From assembly GCA_003573975.1 (NCBI GenBank), contig AP018533.1:3038319-3102318 (forward strand): a stretch of 64,000 nt of DNA. The letters are read 5' to 3'. A model generated the notes under the pieces. It was given only the letters and a program-made list of their open reading frames with translations. It was not told the origin of the DNA and searched no databases. Numbering within the stretch: the first letter of the stretch is position 1; the number at the start of each line of letters is the position of its first letter. A program made the translations under genes and the position numbers. The DNA comes from Clostridiales bacterium CCNA10. Lineage in GTDB: Bacteria; Bacillota; Clostridia; Oscillospirales; Oscillospiraceae. Positions 1 through 8,437 of this stretch are shown here, one piece after another.

Positions 1-454
1 GGAAAACACAACCGCTTTGGCAAAGGTGCGGGACAATGAAACCCTGAATGGACTGGAAAAGCTGCGGGCGATCTTTAAGGCAGCTCTTTTCAATTCCAAC
101 CAGAGCCTTATGTTGACTGTCACCCCCTGTCTATTGGATAACCCGCGCTTTTTGGCAATGCAGATAGCCCAGCTTTATGAGATTGTTGCGCCAAAGTTTA
201 TCGAGCCGATTTTGCAGCAGGGGATTGATGATGGCTCCATTCAGGCTGCAACGCCCCGCGAGCTGGCAGAGGCAATCATGGTTTTGTCCAATGTCTGGCT
301 CAATCCGTTGGTCAGCATGACGGACGAGGCAGGTATGCGTAATCGGTGCAAAACATTTAATGATCTGCTGCAAGGCGTTGGCATCAACCAGCTTTTAGAC
401 GACGAAATGATAGAAGGATATATCAATTACTGCAAATCCCAACACACGGCCTGA
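1..454 (+). CDS. TetR-family repressor, C-terminal part (start outside window)
   Basis: The frame is open from base 2 and ends with TGA at 452-454, so only about 150 C-terminal residues are present and the DNA-binding helix-turn-helix is cut off by the window edge. The helical ligand-binding style, with a conserved-looking WLNPLVSM segment, fits TetR C-terminal domains. It is followed after 93 bp by an MFS exporter gene on the same strand, with a perfect palindrome between them, which is the usual arrangement of a repressor controlling its efflux pump. The family call rests mostly on this context. A TTG at 17 is not taken as the start because the frame continues upstream. Confidence 0.7.
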   Translation, partial: ENTTALAKVRDNETLNGLEKLRAIFKAALFNSNQSLMLTVTPCLLDNPRFLAMQIAQLYEIVAPKFIEPILQQGIDDGSIQAATPRELAEAIMVLSNVWLNPLVSMTDEAGMRNRCKTFNDLLQGVGINQLLDDEMIEGYINYCKSQHTA

Positions 455-505
455 TATACCGAAATAAGCTGCTCTTTTATGAGCAGTTTATTTTGGACAC
501 ATAGC

Positions 506-522
506 AAACCGACGGTCGGTTT
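506..522. promoter_or_regulatory. Probable TetR operator palindrome
   Basis: Perfect 17-bp palindrome AAACCGAC-G-GTCGGTTT, 25 bp before the exporter start codon. Its size and place fit a binding site for the TetR-type protein encoded just upstream. Confidence 0.7.
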
Positions 523-547
523 AATTTGTTGATGACGGAGGTACTTT

Positions 548-1786
548 ATGCACGCAAAATTTTTTAGACGGGATTTCACTCTCGTTGTGATCGGCCAGAT
601 CATTTCCCTGTTTGGCAATGCCATTTTGCGCTTTGCCTTACCGCTGTACTTATTGCGGGAAACAGGTTCTTCCACGCTGTTTGGAGTTGTAACAGCCTGC
701 TCCTTTGCTCCAATGGTGGTCCTCTCAATGGTCGGAGGCGTATTGGCTGACCGAGTAAACAAGCGTGACATTATGGTGGGGCTGGACTTCTCCACAGCGG
801 CAATCATTATCCTGTTCTACTTTTCGCTGGGGAAGATACCGACAGTACCGCTTTTTATCATTGCCCTAATGCTGCTCTATGGAATTTCCGGCACATATCA
901 GCCAGCGGTACAGGCAAGTGTTCCTCTGTTGGTGGCAAAAGAAAAGTTAATGGCCGGAAATGCAGTCATCAATCAGGTAAATACCCTTTCCGGCTTGTTG
1001 GGGCCGGTGGTGGGTGGTGTGATGTTTACCCTTTGGGGGATTTACCCGATTTTGCTTTTGAGTGCAGCGTGCTTTACCTTTTCCGCTGTAATGGAGATTT
1101 TCATTCGTATTCCGCATGAAAAGCGTCCGCGTGAAGTCGGTGTGTTTCGGACGGTAGGAATAGACTTGAAAGAAAGCTATCAGTTTGTAAAGACGGAAAA
1201 GCCCATTTTCTTCTCGGTAGTATTCCTGGTGTCCATCTTCAATTTGGTTTTAAGTGCTGTGATGATCGTAGGCACTCCCATTTTGATTACGCAGGTGTTG
1301 GGGATGTCTGATACCATGTATGGCTTTACGCAGGGGGCGCTGGCGCTGGGCGGCCTATGTGGCGGAATTTTAACGGCGATCATCTCTCAAAAACTGAAAC
1401 TTCAAAAATCGTATGTGCTGCTTTTGGCCTGTTCTGTGGCTGTGGCCGTGATGGGGATTTCTTTATTCCTGAATATGCCCGCCATCATATCTTATTGGGC
1501 AATCACTACCATGAGTTTTGCGGCAATGGGGGCATCTACGCTCTTTATGGTTCAGATTTACACGATGGTTCAGACGCAGACTCCGCCGCAGTTGGTGGGT
1601 AAAATCATGGCGGCGCTGATTTCCATTGCCATGTGCGGGCAGCCCATTGGACAGGCGATTTATGGAGTCTTGTTTGATGTTTTTGCCACAGATACATGGG
1701 TGGTTTTGATTGGAGCAGCCGCTGCCGCACTTCTGATTTCCCTGTATTCAAAGAAGGTCTTTGATAAGTTGGAAGATAGCAAATAA
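548..1786 (+). CDS. MFS transporter (drug exporter type)
   Basis: A 412-residue protein with about 12 hydrophobic segments. The loop after the second segment reads GGVLADRVNKRDIM, the classic MFS motif A region (G-x3-D-R-x-x-R/K). Length and fold match MFS efflux proteins of the MFS_3/enterobactin-exporter-like group. The ATG at 548 has a GGAGG ribosome site seven bases upstream. The gene follows a TetR-type regulator and a palindromic operator, so it probably exports a toxic compound that also releases the repressor. The substrate cannot be read from sequence. It appears to be the cargo of the transposon whose recombinase lies at 3.3-5.0 kb. Confidence 0.85.
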   Translation: MHAKFFRRDFTLVVIGQIISLFGNAILRFALPLYLLRETGSSTLFGVVTACSFAPMVVLSMVGGVLADRVNKRDIMVGLDFSTAAIIILFYFSLGKIPTVPLFIIALMLLYGISGTYQPAVQASVPLLVAKEKLMAGNAVINQVNTLSGLLGPVVGGVMFTLWGIYPILLLSAACFTFSAVMEIFIRIPHEKRPREVGVFRTVGIDLKESYQFVKTEKPIFFSVVFLVSIFNLVLSAVMIVGTPILITQVLGMSDTMYGFTQGALALGGLCGGILTAIISQKLKLQKSYVLLLACSVAVAVMGISLFLNMPAIISYWAITTMSFAAMGASTLFMVQIYTMVQTQTPPQLVGKIMAALISIAMCGQPIGQAIYGVLFDVFATDTWVVLIGAAAAALLISLYSKKVFDKLEDSK

Positions 1787-1959
1787 CCGTTCATTGAAAA
1801 AAAGCTGGACTTAATCTGCCCGGCGGCAGAAAAGAAAAAAACCGCCGCAGAGCAGACGGCTTTCTGCGCGCAAAAGTAGCTTTCACGGCGGTTCAATTCG
1901 AGCCGCCGTTTTTCTTTGCCCTGACAGCTCACACGGCGGCATAGAAGGAGGATGCCGCC

Positions 1960-2070
1960 ATGCTGCGCCGGATACTGTCCCCGCCTGATCTGACAAAGGC
2001 TAGCCGCTCAAAAAAAGCCCGTTCCAGTCGGCGGAGAGGTTCGTCCATGAGTATGAACTATACCGTGTAA
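1960..2070 (+). CDS. Small basic peptide, possible leader ORF of transposon regulators
   Basis: A 36-residue ORF with a strong AAGGAGG ribosome site nine bases before the ATG. The peptide is rich in Arg, Lys and Ser (for example SKKARSSRRRG) and ends MSMNYTV. A strong intrinsic terminator starts 24 bp after its stop, and the sigma-like gene follows. The arrangement of short ORF, hairpin and regulator suggests a leader peptide that controls read-through, but this is inference from layout. No function is recognised for the peptide itself. Confidence 0.5.
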   Translation: MLRRILSPPDLTKASRSKKARSSRRRGSSMSMNYTV

Positions 2071-2094
2071 ATAAACTTCATATTGCTTGCTATT

Positions 2095-2130
2095 GCGCCC
2101 GGTGGGTCTGTGACCTGCCGGGCGCTTTTT
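2095..2130 (+). terminator. Intrinsic terminator or attenuator
   Basis: Perfect 8-bp stem GCGCCCGG/CCGGGCGC with a 15-base loop followed by five T. It lies between the small basic ORF and the sigma-like gene, so it may work as an attenuator. Confidence 0.75.
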
Positions 2131-2283
2131 GTCGTTTCCTGCGGTCGGGCTGGCTGGCCGTTGATTTTCTCAAATTTTCTTCAAAAAGGAGGCGCTTAGC
2201 GGGCAGAACACGCTCTCGCAGGATTGGTAGTAGCGGAAAGGGAGAGAACCACCTGATCCCCCCACGGAAAGGGGGTGAAACTG

Positions 2284-2715
2284 ATGGAATCTAACCCTCG
2301 CGACTATGGCGAGCAATGCCGGTTCGATGCTTTTTGCAAGAAGGTATTGCGAAACGAGGCCAGAGCCTACCTGCGGAACATGAAACGCCAAAGAGAGCGT
2401 GAAGCCTTCTTTAGCGACTTGTCCCAGGCGGAACTGGACAAGCTCTGCGTCGTGGATTGTTACCCCAGCGACAGCATTGTGTTCTCGTCGCATGGTTACG
2501 ATCTACATATCGACAACGAGCTTGTAGCCGAGGCTTTCTCCGCATTGCCGCAGATGGAGCAGAGCATTTTGATTTTGCACTGCACTCTGGACCTGGCAGA
2601 CGGTGAGATCGGCAATCTCGTTGGGATGTCCCGGAGCGCCGTTCAGCGGCACCGGACGAAGGCGCTGCAGGAGCTGTGCGAAGCATTGTCGGCGCTGATG
2701 CCGAAAGGAGGCTGA
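2284..2715 (+). CDS. Sigma-70 region 4-like transcription factor of a mobile element
   Basis: A 143-residue protein whose C-terminal half reads as a sigma-70 region 4 helix-turn-helix (LPQMEQSILILHCTLDLADG then IGNLVGMSRSAVQRH). The N-terminal half is charged and resembles small sigma-like regulators carried by clostridial conjugative and mobilizable elements. The ATG at 2284 is preferred over the upstream in-frame GTG at 2275 because it is eight bases from a GGGGG-type ribosome site. The next gene starts six bases after its stop, so the two are probably cotranscribed. Its likely role is to switch on excision or transfer genes. Confidence 0.7.
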   Translation: MESNPRDYGEQCRFDAFCKKVLRNEARAYLRNMKRQREREAFFSDLSQAELDKLCVVDCYPSDSIVFSSHGYDLHIDNELVAEAFSALPQMEQSILILHCTLDLADGEIGNLVGMSRSAVQRHRTKALQELCEALSALMPKGG

Positions 2716-2720
2716 GGAAG

Positions 2721-2954
2721 ATGACAGAGCCCATCCACAAGGGAAAGGACCTGCCGCCCGTTTGGGTGATCCATGCGGCCTCCGGCGGTGACAGCGAGGC
2801 CATGGAGCAAGTGCTGCGGTACTACGACGACTATATGAGCCGCCTGTGTACCCGTACGCTCTATGACAAGGATGGAACGCCTCATGTGTGCGTGGATACC
2901 CACATGAAACGCTGTCTGGAAACCCGACTGATTCGGGCTGTCGTTCGGAAATAA
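2721..2954 (+). CDS. Helix-turn-helix protein of conjugative-transposon type
   Basis: A 77-residue protein starting six bases after the sigma-like gene, with a GGAGG-like site overlapping the end of that gene. It contains the ASGGDSEAMEQVLRYYDDYM pattern typical of the short HTH_16-like proteins that travel next to sigma-like regulators in Tn916/Tn1549-like and related elements. It probably acts with the upstream factor on element genes. The family call is from pattern memory, so the domain name is moderately certain and the mobile-element association is more certain. Confidence 0.65.
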   Translation: MTEPIHKGKDLPPVWVIHAASGGDSEAMEQVLRYYDDYMSRLCTRTLYDKDGTPHVCVDTHMKRCLETRLIRAVVRK

Positions 2955-2959
2955 CTGCA

Positions 2960-3018
2960 CCAGCCCAAGTGTCGGCGGACGGTTTCCCCTTTCTGCGTCC
3001 GTCGACAACTTGGGCTGG
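2960..3018. repeat. Inverted repeat between HTH and tnpW genes
   Basis: Arms CCAGCCCAAGT and ACTTGGGCTGG enclose a 37-base interior that holds a second partial pair (GGCGGACGG and CCGTC). A short T run follows on the plus strand. It may be a terminator or a regulatory RNA hairpin ahead of tnpW. Confidence 0.55.
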
Positions 3019-3055
3019 ATTCATTTTTCGATGCAAGAGGAAAGGATGACAATCT

Positions 3056-3235
3056 ATGAAAGAGAAGCCTGCTCCCCCAGATATCCCGAAGCAACGTCAA
3101 GTACAACTTGAAAAAATGACCTATCGCTTCGGTAACAGGGCGTTTATCGTAGAGTCTGTTTTCAAAGAGGAAAGCCCGGATACCTTGGGCAACATTCTTC
3201 TTCGATTGATGAAGGCCGAACATGAGAAACTGTAA
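3056..3235 (+). CDS. tnpW: TnpW-like transposon-encoded protein
   Basis: A 59-residue ORF with an AGGAAAGG ribosome site. The core LEKMTYRFGNRAFIVESVF followed by a short helical tail matches the small TnpW family that sits directly upstream of TnpX-type recombinases in Tn4451-like elements. Here the recombinase start codon is about 97 bp downstream. The role of TnpW proteins is not well defined. Its main value is as a marker that this is a Tn4451-related mobilizable transposon. Confidence 0.75.
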   Translation: MKEKPAPPDIPKQRQVQLEKMTYRFGNRAFIVESVFKEESPDTLGNILLRLMKAEHEKL

Positions 3236-3331
3236 ACTCTACATACCCGGCTGACACGGGCAGAGGGCGGCGGTATAATTGTATTGGGAATACAAGATAT
3301 GCACTGTTCGGCTGTCCGGAAAGGAGGACTT

Positions 3332-5041
3332 ATGAGACAGTCGAATTACAAAAAATCCCGTGACACGACCGCTTTCCTCTATGAGCGGCTTTCTCGTGAC
3401 GATAATCTGGAGGGTGAGAGTTACAGCATCGGCAACCAGAAAAAGCTGCTGACCAAAGTAGCAAAGGAGAAAGGCTACACCAACCTGGTCCATTTCCTGG
3501 ATGACGGTATTTCCGGTGTCACGATGGACCGCCCTGGTTTCGTGGAGCTGATCCGGCAGCTTGAACAGGGACGGGCCGCCGCGGTATTTGTCAAAGACCT
3601 TTCCCGCCTGGGCCGTAACTACATCGAGGTCGGCAGGCTGACCGAGGAATTTTTCCCGGAGCATGACATTCGCCTGGTGGCGGTATCCGATAACATCGAC
3701 ACCGCCGAGGGCGAGAATGAGTTGGCGCCGATCCGCAACCTGTTCAATGAGTGGTACGCCCGCGATATCAGCAAGAAACGGCGTATCAGCAACAAGATCA
3801 AGGGGAATGCGGGCGAGCCGATGGGGCAGCCTCCCTACGGTTACATCAAAGACCCCGGCAATCCGAAGCGTTGGATCGTGGACAATGAGGCCGCCCAGGT
3901 GGTTCGGCGGATTTACAGCATGACCCTGGAGGGCTACGGGACAGAGCAGATTGCCACGCAGCTTGAACGGGATGAAATCCTTACCCCTCGTGCTTATTGG
4001 CTGAAAAAGGGCATCAAGCGGCCCGGAAAGGGTAAACAGAATCCTGCTACCAAGTGGAACAGTTCCACTGTGACCAAAATCCTGTCTTTGCAGGAGTATT
4101 GCGGTGACATTCTCAACTTCAAGACCTACTCCAAATCCTACAAGAACAAAAAGAGGTTGGAGAATGACCGTGAGAATTGGGTCATCTTCAAGGACGTCCA
4201 CGAGCCGATCATCGAACGGTCCGTATTTGAGCAGGTGCAGCAGAAGCGGGGAAAAATCCGCAAGCGCCGCACCAACGAAGGCGAGCACAACATGTTCTCG
4301 GGTCTGCTGGTCTGTGCTGACTGCGGCTGCAATCTTCACTTCCACTTCAATCAGGGAAACCCGGAGATCAAATATTTCAACTGCTCCAACTACAAGGGCA
4401 ACCGTGGGAGTTGTGCTTCCACCCACTATGTCCGAGTGGATTTTCTGGAACAGGTGGTGCTTGGTGAAATCCGGCGCCTGACGAAGTTCGCCAGCCTCTA
4501 TGAGGACGAATTTCTGAAAGCGGTGATCGGGCACTCTCAGCAAGCAGCGGAGACCGACCGCAAGCTGAAGGAGAAGGAATTGAAAGCCCTGCTTGCCCGT
4601 GACGAGGAACTGGACGGGCTGTTTGAACGCATCTATGAGGACAATGTTTCCGGCAAGCTCTCCGATGACCGTTTTGCGAAAATGTCCAGACGGTATGAGG
4701 ACGAGCAAAAGAAACTGGCGGAGAAAATCAAAAAGCTCCGCTCCAAAATCGAGAAACAGAGCAGTCAGGCTATGACCACGGACATGTTCATCTCTTTGGT
4801 GCGAAAGTATACCCGCGCACGAAAACTCACACCTCGGATGCTCAACGAATTGGTTGAGAAGATTGAGGTTTACCATGCGGAGAAAATTGACGAGGTGTGG
4901 GAGCAGAGGCTTCGCATCCACTATAACTGTGTGGGAGAAATCACGATTCCTAAAATGCTGCCCCTGCCAATCCCTGATGTGACCGTCAATACCCGGAAGG
5001 GCGTGTTCGTCAATTATGCCCCAGCAGAGATTGCCGGATGA
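3332..5041 (+). CDS. tnpX: Large serine recombinase, TnpX/TndX type
   Basis: A 569-residue large serine recombinase that should excise and insert the transposon. The resolvase domain occupies about residues 13-165 with catalytic Ser21 in YERLSRDD and the VKDLSRLGRNY helix. It is followed by the recombinase DNA-binding domain, a zinc ribbon (CADCG near 325, then FNCSNY and CAS) and a Lys/Glu-rich coiled coil (about 410-490). ATG 3332 is chosen over 3284 because a GGAGGA site lies just before it. The stop codon is only about seven bases before the terminator of the neighbouring tRNA-Leu gene, so the transposon end must lie at or next to this stop. Confidence 0.9.
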   Translation: MRQSNYKKSRDTTAFLYERLSRDDNLEGESYSIGNQKKLLTKVAKEKGYTNLVHFLDDGISGVTMDRPGFVELIRQLEQGRAAAVFVKDLSRLGRNYIEVGRLTEEFFPEHDIRLVAVSDNIDTAEGENELAPIRNLFNEWYARDISKKRRISNKIKGNAGEPMGQPPYGYIKDPGNPKRWIVDNEAAQVVRRIYSMTLEGYGTEQIATQLERDEILTPRAYWLKKGIKRPGKGKQNPATKWNSSTVTKILSLQEYCGDILNFKTYSKSYKNKKRLENDRENWVIFKDVHEPIIERSVFEQVQQKRGKIRKRRTNEGEHNMFSGLLVCADCGCNLHFHFNQGNPEIKYFNCSNYKGNRGSCASTHYVRVDFLEQVVLGEIRRLTKFASLYEDEFLKAVIGHSQQAAETDRKLKEKELKALLARDEELDGLFERIYEDNVSGKLSDDRFAKMSRRYEDEQKKLAEKIKKLRSKIEKQSSQAMTTDMFISLVRKYTRARKLTPRMLNELVEKIEVYHAEKIDEVWEQRLRIHYNCVGEITIPKMLPLPIPDVTVNTRKGVFVNYAPAEIAG

Positions 5042-5048
5042 AAACAAT

Positions 5049-5100
5049 AAAAAAAGACGAGTGTTCTTACAGCTTTTCAAAAGCTATAAGAACACTCGCC
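5049..5100 (-). terminator. Terminator of the tRNA-Leu gene
   Basis: On the minus strand a long hairpin (GCGAGTGTTCTTA paired with TAAGAACACTCG, with AGCTTTT/AAAAGCT inside) is followed by a run of seven T. It lies directly 3' of the tRNA CCA end. Confidence 0.85.
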
Positions 5101-5101
5101 A

Positions 5102-5188
5102 TGGTGCCGGTGACCGGACTCGAACCGGTACGCTGTCGCCAGCGGTGGATTTTGAGTCCACTACGTCTACCAATTCCATCACACCGGC
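5102..5188 (-). tRNA. tRNA-Leu(CAA)
   Basis: Class II tRNA of 87 bases including an encoded CCA. The acceptor GCCGGTG pairs with CACCGGC, the anticodon loop CTCAAAA gives CAA, a long variable arm is present, and the T arm contains GGTTCGAGTCC. It reads UUG codons. The gene is followed by its own terminator and then by the transposon border. Confidence 0.97.
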
Positions 5189-5264
5189 CGGTACAGGTCA
5201 CATTATACAAGAAACCTTCTCGATTTGCAAGAACAAAATTCCACCGCAGACTGGATCGGTCACT

Positions 5265-5296
5265 GAGCCGGCCGCCCTGTCCAGGGCGGCCGGCTC
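5265..5296. terminator. Strong G+C hairpin between the endopeptidase and tRNA-Leu genes
   Basis: Perfect 15-bp stem GAGCCGGCCGCCCTG/CAGGGCGGCCGGCTC with a two-base spacer. It lies 48 bp after the endopeptidase stop codon on the minus strand. There is no good T run, so termination strength is uncertain. Confidence 0.6.
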
Positions 5297-5343
5297 AGGC
5301 CTTCCAGTCTCTGTGCTCCCGTTCCCGGAAACGCACCATCCAA

Positions 5344-6858
5344 TCAGGGCAGATAGGACAGGGGGTTGACCGAGGAACCGCGGACCCGTACCTCAAAGTG
5401 GCAGTGGACGCCGGTAGAGCGCCCGGTACTGCCCGCCTTAGCGATCTGCTGGCCCTTGTACACTTTCTGCCCCGCGGAGACCAGCAGGGAGGAGTTATGG
5501 CCGTAATAGGTCTGCGTCCCATTGTCATGGGTGATGATGACCAGCTTGCCATAGCTGCCCTTATAACCCGCATAGGTGACTGTACCGCCATCGGCAGCCC
5601 GGATGGCCGCACCATAAGAGGCGGAAATATCGATCCCGGAGTGATAGCTGTAGCTGCCAAAAATATACCGGCCGCCGAAGTAGGAGGTGATCCGCCCCCG
5701 AATGGGCCACTGGTAGCTTCCGGAGGAGGCCGTCTTGGGCTTCTCCTTGGTGCCCACCGCCTTCACCGTCTTGGTGGGCTCCCGCAGGGTGGTCGTGCTG
5801 TTGATGACCCGCCCAGTCTCCTGACCATTGACATAGGTGATGGTGGCGTCCACCTGGGCCTCGCCCTCCACTCCCTGGGTGACGATCTTGCTGCTCCCTT
5901 TGTACAAGGAGGAGTCCTTGACCTCTTCCACCGGGCAGGGAATCGACTCCACATAGGTCACATCGTCCACCGTCTCCACCGAAAGCAGGGGGGTGAGCTC
6001 CTTGACATTGAGCACATCGCCCACCATCAGGCGGTTGATGTCCACTGAGGGGTTCAGCGCCTTCAGATCGCTCACCGACATATCGTTGGCATAGGCGATG
6101 GCGTTGAAGGTGTCTCCCGCCACCACGGTGTAGGTCGTGGAGCCGTTGCCGTTGGCCTGAAGCGCCTGCTCCATCTCCCGGATGGTCATCAGGTCGTTCA
6201 CCTCATAAACCGGCTCGGTGGCCACCGTGTCCAGGAACCGCACCGACACCGTGTTTTCCGTGGTGTAGCGGTCCTTCATGCTGTCCAGCAGCTGATTCAG
6301 GGAGTCCTCGTCCTTGACCACTCCCACCGCCTGGCCATCCACCAAGACCTGGTACTTCCTCAGTTCACCGCTGACCGCGTCCAGCTGGTTATAGAAGTAA
6401 TTCTGAAGCTCCTCCGGGGTGGTCAGGTCGGAGCGCAGGCTCAGGGCAAACTCATACTCCAGATCGCCCTCCACCCGGTAGTCATAGCCCAGCAGCTGGC
6501 TGCCGGTCTCCTCCACGCTCCGAATGGCCTGCTGTACCATGCCCTCGTCGGCTACCACACCCACAGTTTCTCCGTCCAGCGTCACCGCATAGCTGGGGGA
6601 GTACAGCGTTGTCAGGGTCAGCGCCACCGCCAGGGCCGCGGAGCAGACCAAAAAGGACACCGGGCCCGCAGCCCGATTGCCCGCTACCACATTATGGACC
6701 CGGTGGGCTGCACGTCGCCCATGGATCCGGCTCCACTCCTGAAACGCTTTCCAATAGATGGGTGCCTCCCGCCTGAGGTGCTCCCATCGCTCCCGCAGCG
6801 CCTGCCCCTCCGGGCGGCGGGGCTGTTCCGTATTTGACTGTTTCATTGCATTCTCCAT
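5344..6858 (-). CDS. Membrane-anchored M23 peptidase with LysM and G5 domains
   Basis: A 504-residue envelope protein. A transmembrane segment at about 67-92 follows a basic cytoplasmic stretch. A repeated beta-rich region, a LysM module (TYTVVAGDTFNAIAYANDMS, about 240-285), a G5 domain (about 290-365) and a C-terminal M23 domain (from about 380) follow. The metal and catalytic motifs YHSGIDIS, YYGHNSS and GVHCHFEV are intact. Proteins of this design cut or remodel peptidoglycan cross-links, often in growth or sporulation. The start is ambiguous between ATG 6858 and an in-frame ATG four codons later with a GGAG site. It stands alone between tRNA-Leu and prfB. Confidence 0.88.
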   Translation of the reverse strand: MENAMKQSNTEQPRRPEGQALRERWEHLRREAPIYWKAFQEWSRIHGRRAAHRVHNVVAGNRAAGPVSFLVCSAALAVALTLTTLYSPSYAVTLDGETVGVVADEGMVQQAIRSVEETGSQLLGYDYRVEGDLEYEFALSLRSDLTTPEELQNYFYNQLDAVSGELRKYQVLVDGQAVGVVKDEDSLNQLLDSMKDRYTTENTVSVRFLDTVATEPVYEVNDLMTIREMEQALQANGNGSTTYTVVAGDTFNAIAYANDMSVSDLKALNPSVDINRLMVGDVLNVKELTPLLSVETVDDVTYVESIPCPVEEVKDSSLYKGSSKIVTQGVEGEAQVDATITYVNGQETGRVINSTTTLREPTKTVKAVGTKEKPKTASSGSYQWPIRGRITSYFGGRYIFGSYSYHSGIDISASYGAAIRAADGGTVTYAGYKGSYGKLVIITHDNGTQTYYGHNSSLLVSAGQKVYKGQQIAKAGSTGRSTGVHCHFEVRVRGSSVNPLSYLP

Positions 6859-7082
6859 ATATGCCTCATGCGCGCACTTCTCAAGTCTAAAAAATGACAG
6901 ACCGGAAAAGAAAAGATTACAAATTGGTTACAAACGCAACTATACACGGAAATGCGCCCCCCGTCAAGTCCTTTTCCCGGTAGAAATATGAACTTTTAAA
7001 GAATCTGCGTAAATTTGTGCATTTTCTACCAGCAACTGCGGTACGGGCCGCCGCCCCGCATATCTCTTCTCTTGGACCATGT

Positions 7083-7110
7083 AAAAAGGGCGGCCGCAGA
7101 CGGCCGCCCC
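7083..7110 (-). terminator. prfB terminator
   Basis: The minus strand reads GGGCGGCCG, a short loop, CGGCCGCCC and then TTTTT, 48 bp after the prfB stop codon. Confidence 0.88.
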
Positions 7111-7157
7111 TTGGGGATGTGCTCGTGGGATCCGGGATCTCAGCCCCGCTCCAGGTT

Positions 7158-8279
7158 TTACTTGGTCGCCCAGTTCCCAGTAGCCTCTGCTGTCAGGTAT
7201 GCGTTGATGAAGCCATCCAGGTCGCCATCCATCACGCTGCTGATGGCGCTGGTCTCATAGGCCGTGCGGTTGTCCTTCACCAGCTGATAGGGCATGAACA
7301 CATAGGAGCGGATCTGGCTGCCCCACTCGATCTTCAGCTGGACGCCCTTCAGGTCGGAGATCTTCTCCGCCTTCTCCTGCATCTGAAGCTCCACCAGCTT
7401 GGCCCGCAGCATCTTCATACAGTTGTCCTTATTCTGGAACTGGCTGCGCTCCTGCTGGCTCGCCACCACCACGCCGGTGGGCTTGTGGATCAGGCGGACG
7501 GCGGAGGAGGTTTTGTTGACGTGCTGGCCGCCAGCGCCGGACGCGCGGTAGACCTGCATCTCGATGTCCTCCGGCCGGATCTCGACCTCCACATCCTCCG
7601 GCAGGTCGGGCATGACCTCCACCGAGGCGAAGGAGGTCTGCCGCCGGGCGTTGGCATCAAATGGAGATACCCGCACCAGGCGGTGGACACCGTGCTCTCC
7701 CCGGAGGTAGCCGTAGGCGTTCTCCCCCTCGATCATAATGGTGGCCGACTTGATGCCCGCCTCGTCACCGTCCTGATAGTCCATGATCTGATAGGTAAAG
7801 CCGTGGCGCTCCGTCCAGCGGGTGTACATCCGATAGAGCATCTGGGCCCAGTCCTGGGCCTCCGTGCCACCAGCGCCGGGGTGGATGGTCAGGATGACGT
7901 TGGAGCTGTCGTACTCGCCGGTCAGCAAGGTCTGGAGGCGCGCCTCCTCCATGTCCCGCTCCAGCTGGGCAAAGCCCTCCTCCAGCTCCGGCACCAGGGA
8001 CTCGTCCTCAAACTCATTTCCCATCTCGCACAGAGCCATCAGATCGTCCCACTCCTGACAGCGCTTGTGCTGCTTATCCACCTTGTTTTGGAGGGTCTTG
8101 ATGCGCTGCTGTACCTTCTGGGCTTTTTCTAAATTATTCCAAAACCCATCGGCGGCAGACTCCGCCTGGAGCATATCCAGCTCCCGCTCCGCCCCCTCCA
8201 GATCCAGGGCCTGGCCCAGCTCCTCCAGGGTGGGAGCCAAATTATTCAGCTTGACCTTATATTCGTCGAATTGAAGCAT
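7158..8279 (-). CDS. prfB: Peptide chain release factor 2
   Basis: A 373-residue RF2 that ends translation at UGA and UAA. The SPF codon-recognition tripeptide is in VRVSPFDANARRQTSF and the catalytic GGQ in ASGAGGQHVNKTSS. ATG 8279 is chosen because GTGAGGA lies seven bases upstream, while the longer frame starting at 8297 has no site. In many bacteria prfB has an internal UGA near codon 25 with a programmed +1 frameshift. Here the region LGQALDLEGAERELD is read in one frame with no stop, so this copy does not use that autoregulation. No partner gene is seen in the operon. Confidence 0.96.
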   Translation of the reverse strand: MLQFDEYKVKLNNLAPTLEELGQALDLEGAERELDMLQAESAADGFWNNLEKAQKVQQRIKTLQNKVDKQHKRCQEWDDLMALCEMGNEFEDESLVPELEEGFAQLERDMEEARLQTLLTGEYDSSNVILTIHPGAGGTEAQDWAQMLYRMYTRWTERHGFTYQIMDYQDGDEAGIKSATIMIEGENAYGYLRGEHGVHRLVRVSPFDANARRQTSFASVEVMPDLPEDVEVEIRPEDIEMQVYRASGAGGQHVNKTSSAVRLIHKPTGVVVASQQERSQFQNKDNCMKMLRAKLVELQMQEKAEKISDLKGVQLKIEWGSQIRSYVFMPYQLVKDNRTAYETSAISSVMDGDLDGFINAYLTAEATGNWATK

Positions 8280-8437
8280 AATGGTCCTCACTCTCATTCC
8301 ATCTCAGTTATTGAAAATCCAAATTCAGCCCAATTATTATATCCGAAGCCGAAGAAAAAGTAAAGAAGCAGCCGGACGAAAAAGGCAGTTTCCCGTTTCC
8401 ACGGTCCCGATCCGGCCGCATTTGGCGACAGCGGGAT

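Larger units (their letters stand above)
1..5045. mobile_element. Right part of a Tn4451-like mobilizable transposon (left end outside window)
   Basis: The segment holds a cargo exporter with its regulator, a sigma-like factor, an HTH protein, a TnpW-like protein and a TnpX-like recombinase, all on the plus strand. The chromosome resumes abruptly at the terminator and tRNA-Leu gene on the opposite strand. The right border is placed at about 5035-5048 from the recombinase stop and the start of the terminator. The exact crossover dinucleotide is not resolved. The left end and any mobilization genes are not in the window. Confidence 0.65.
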
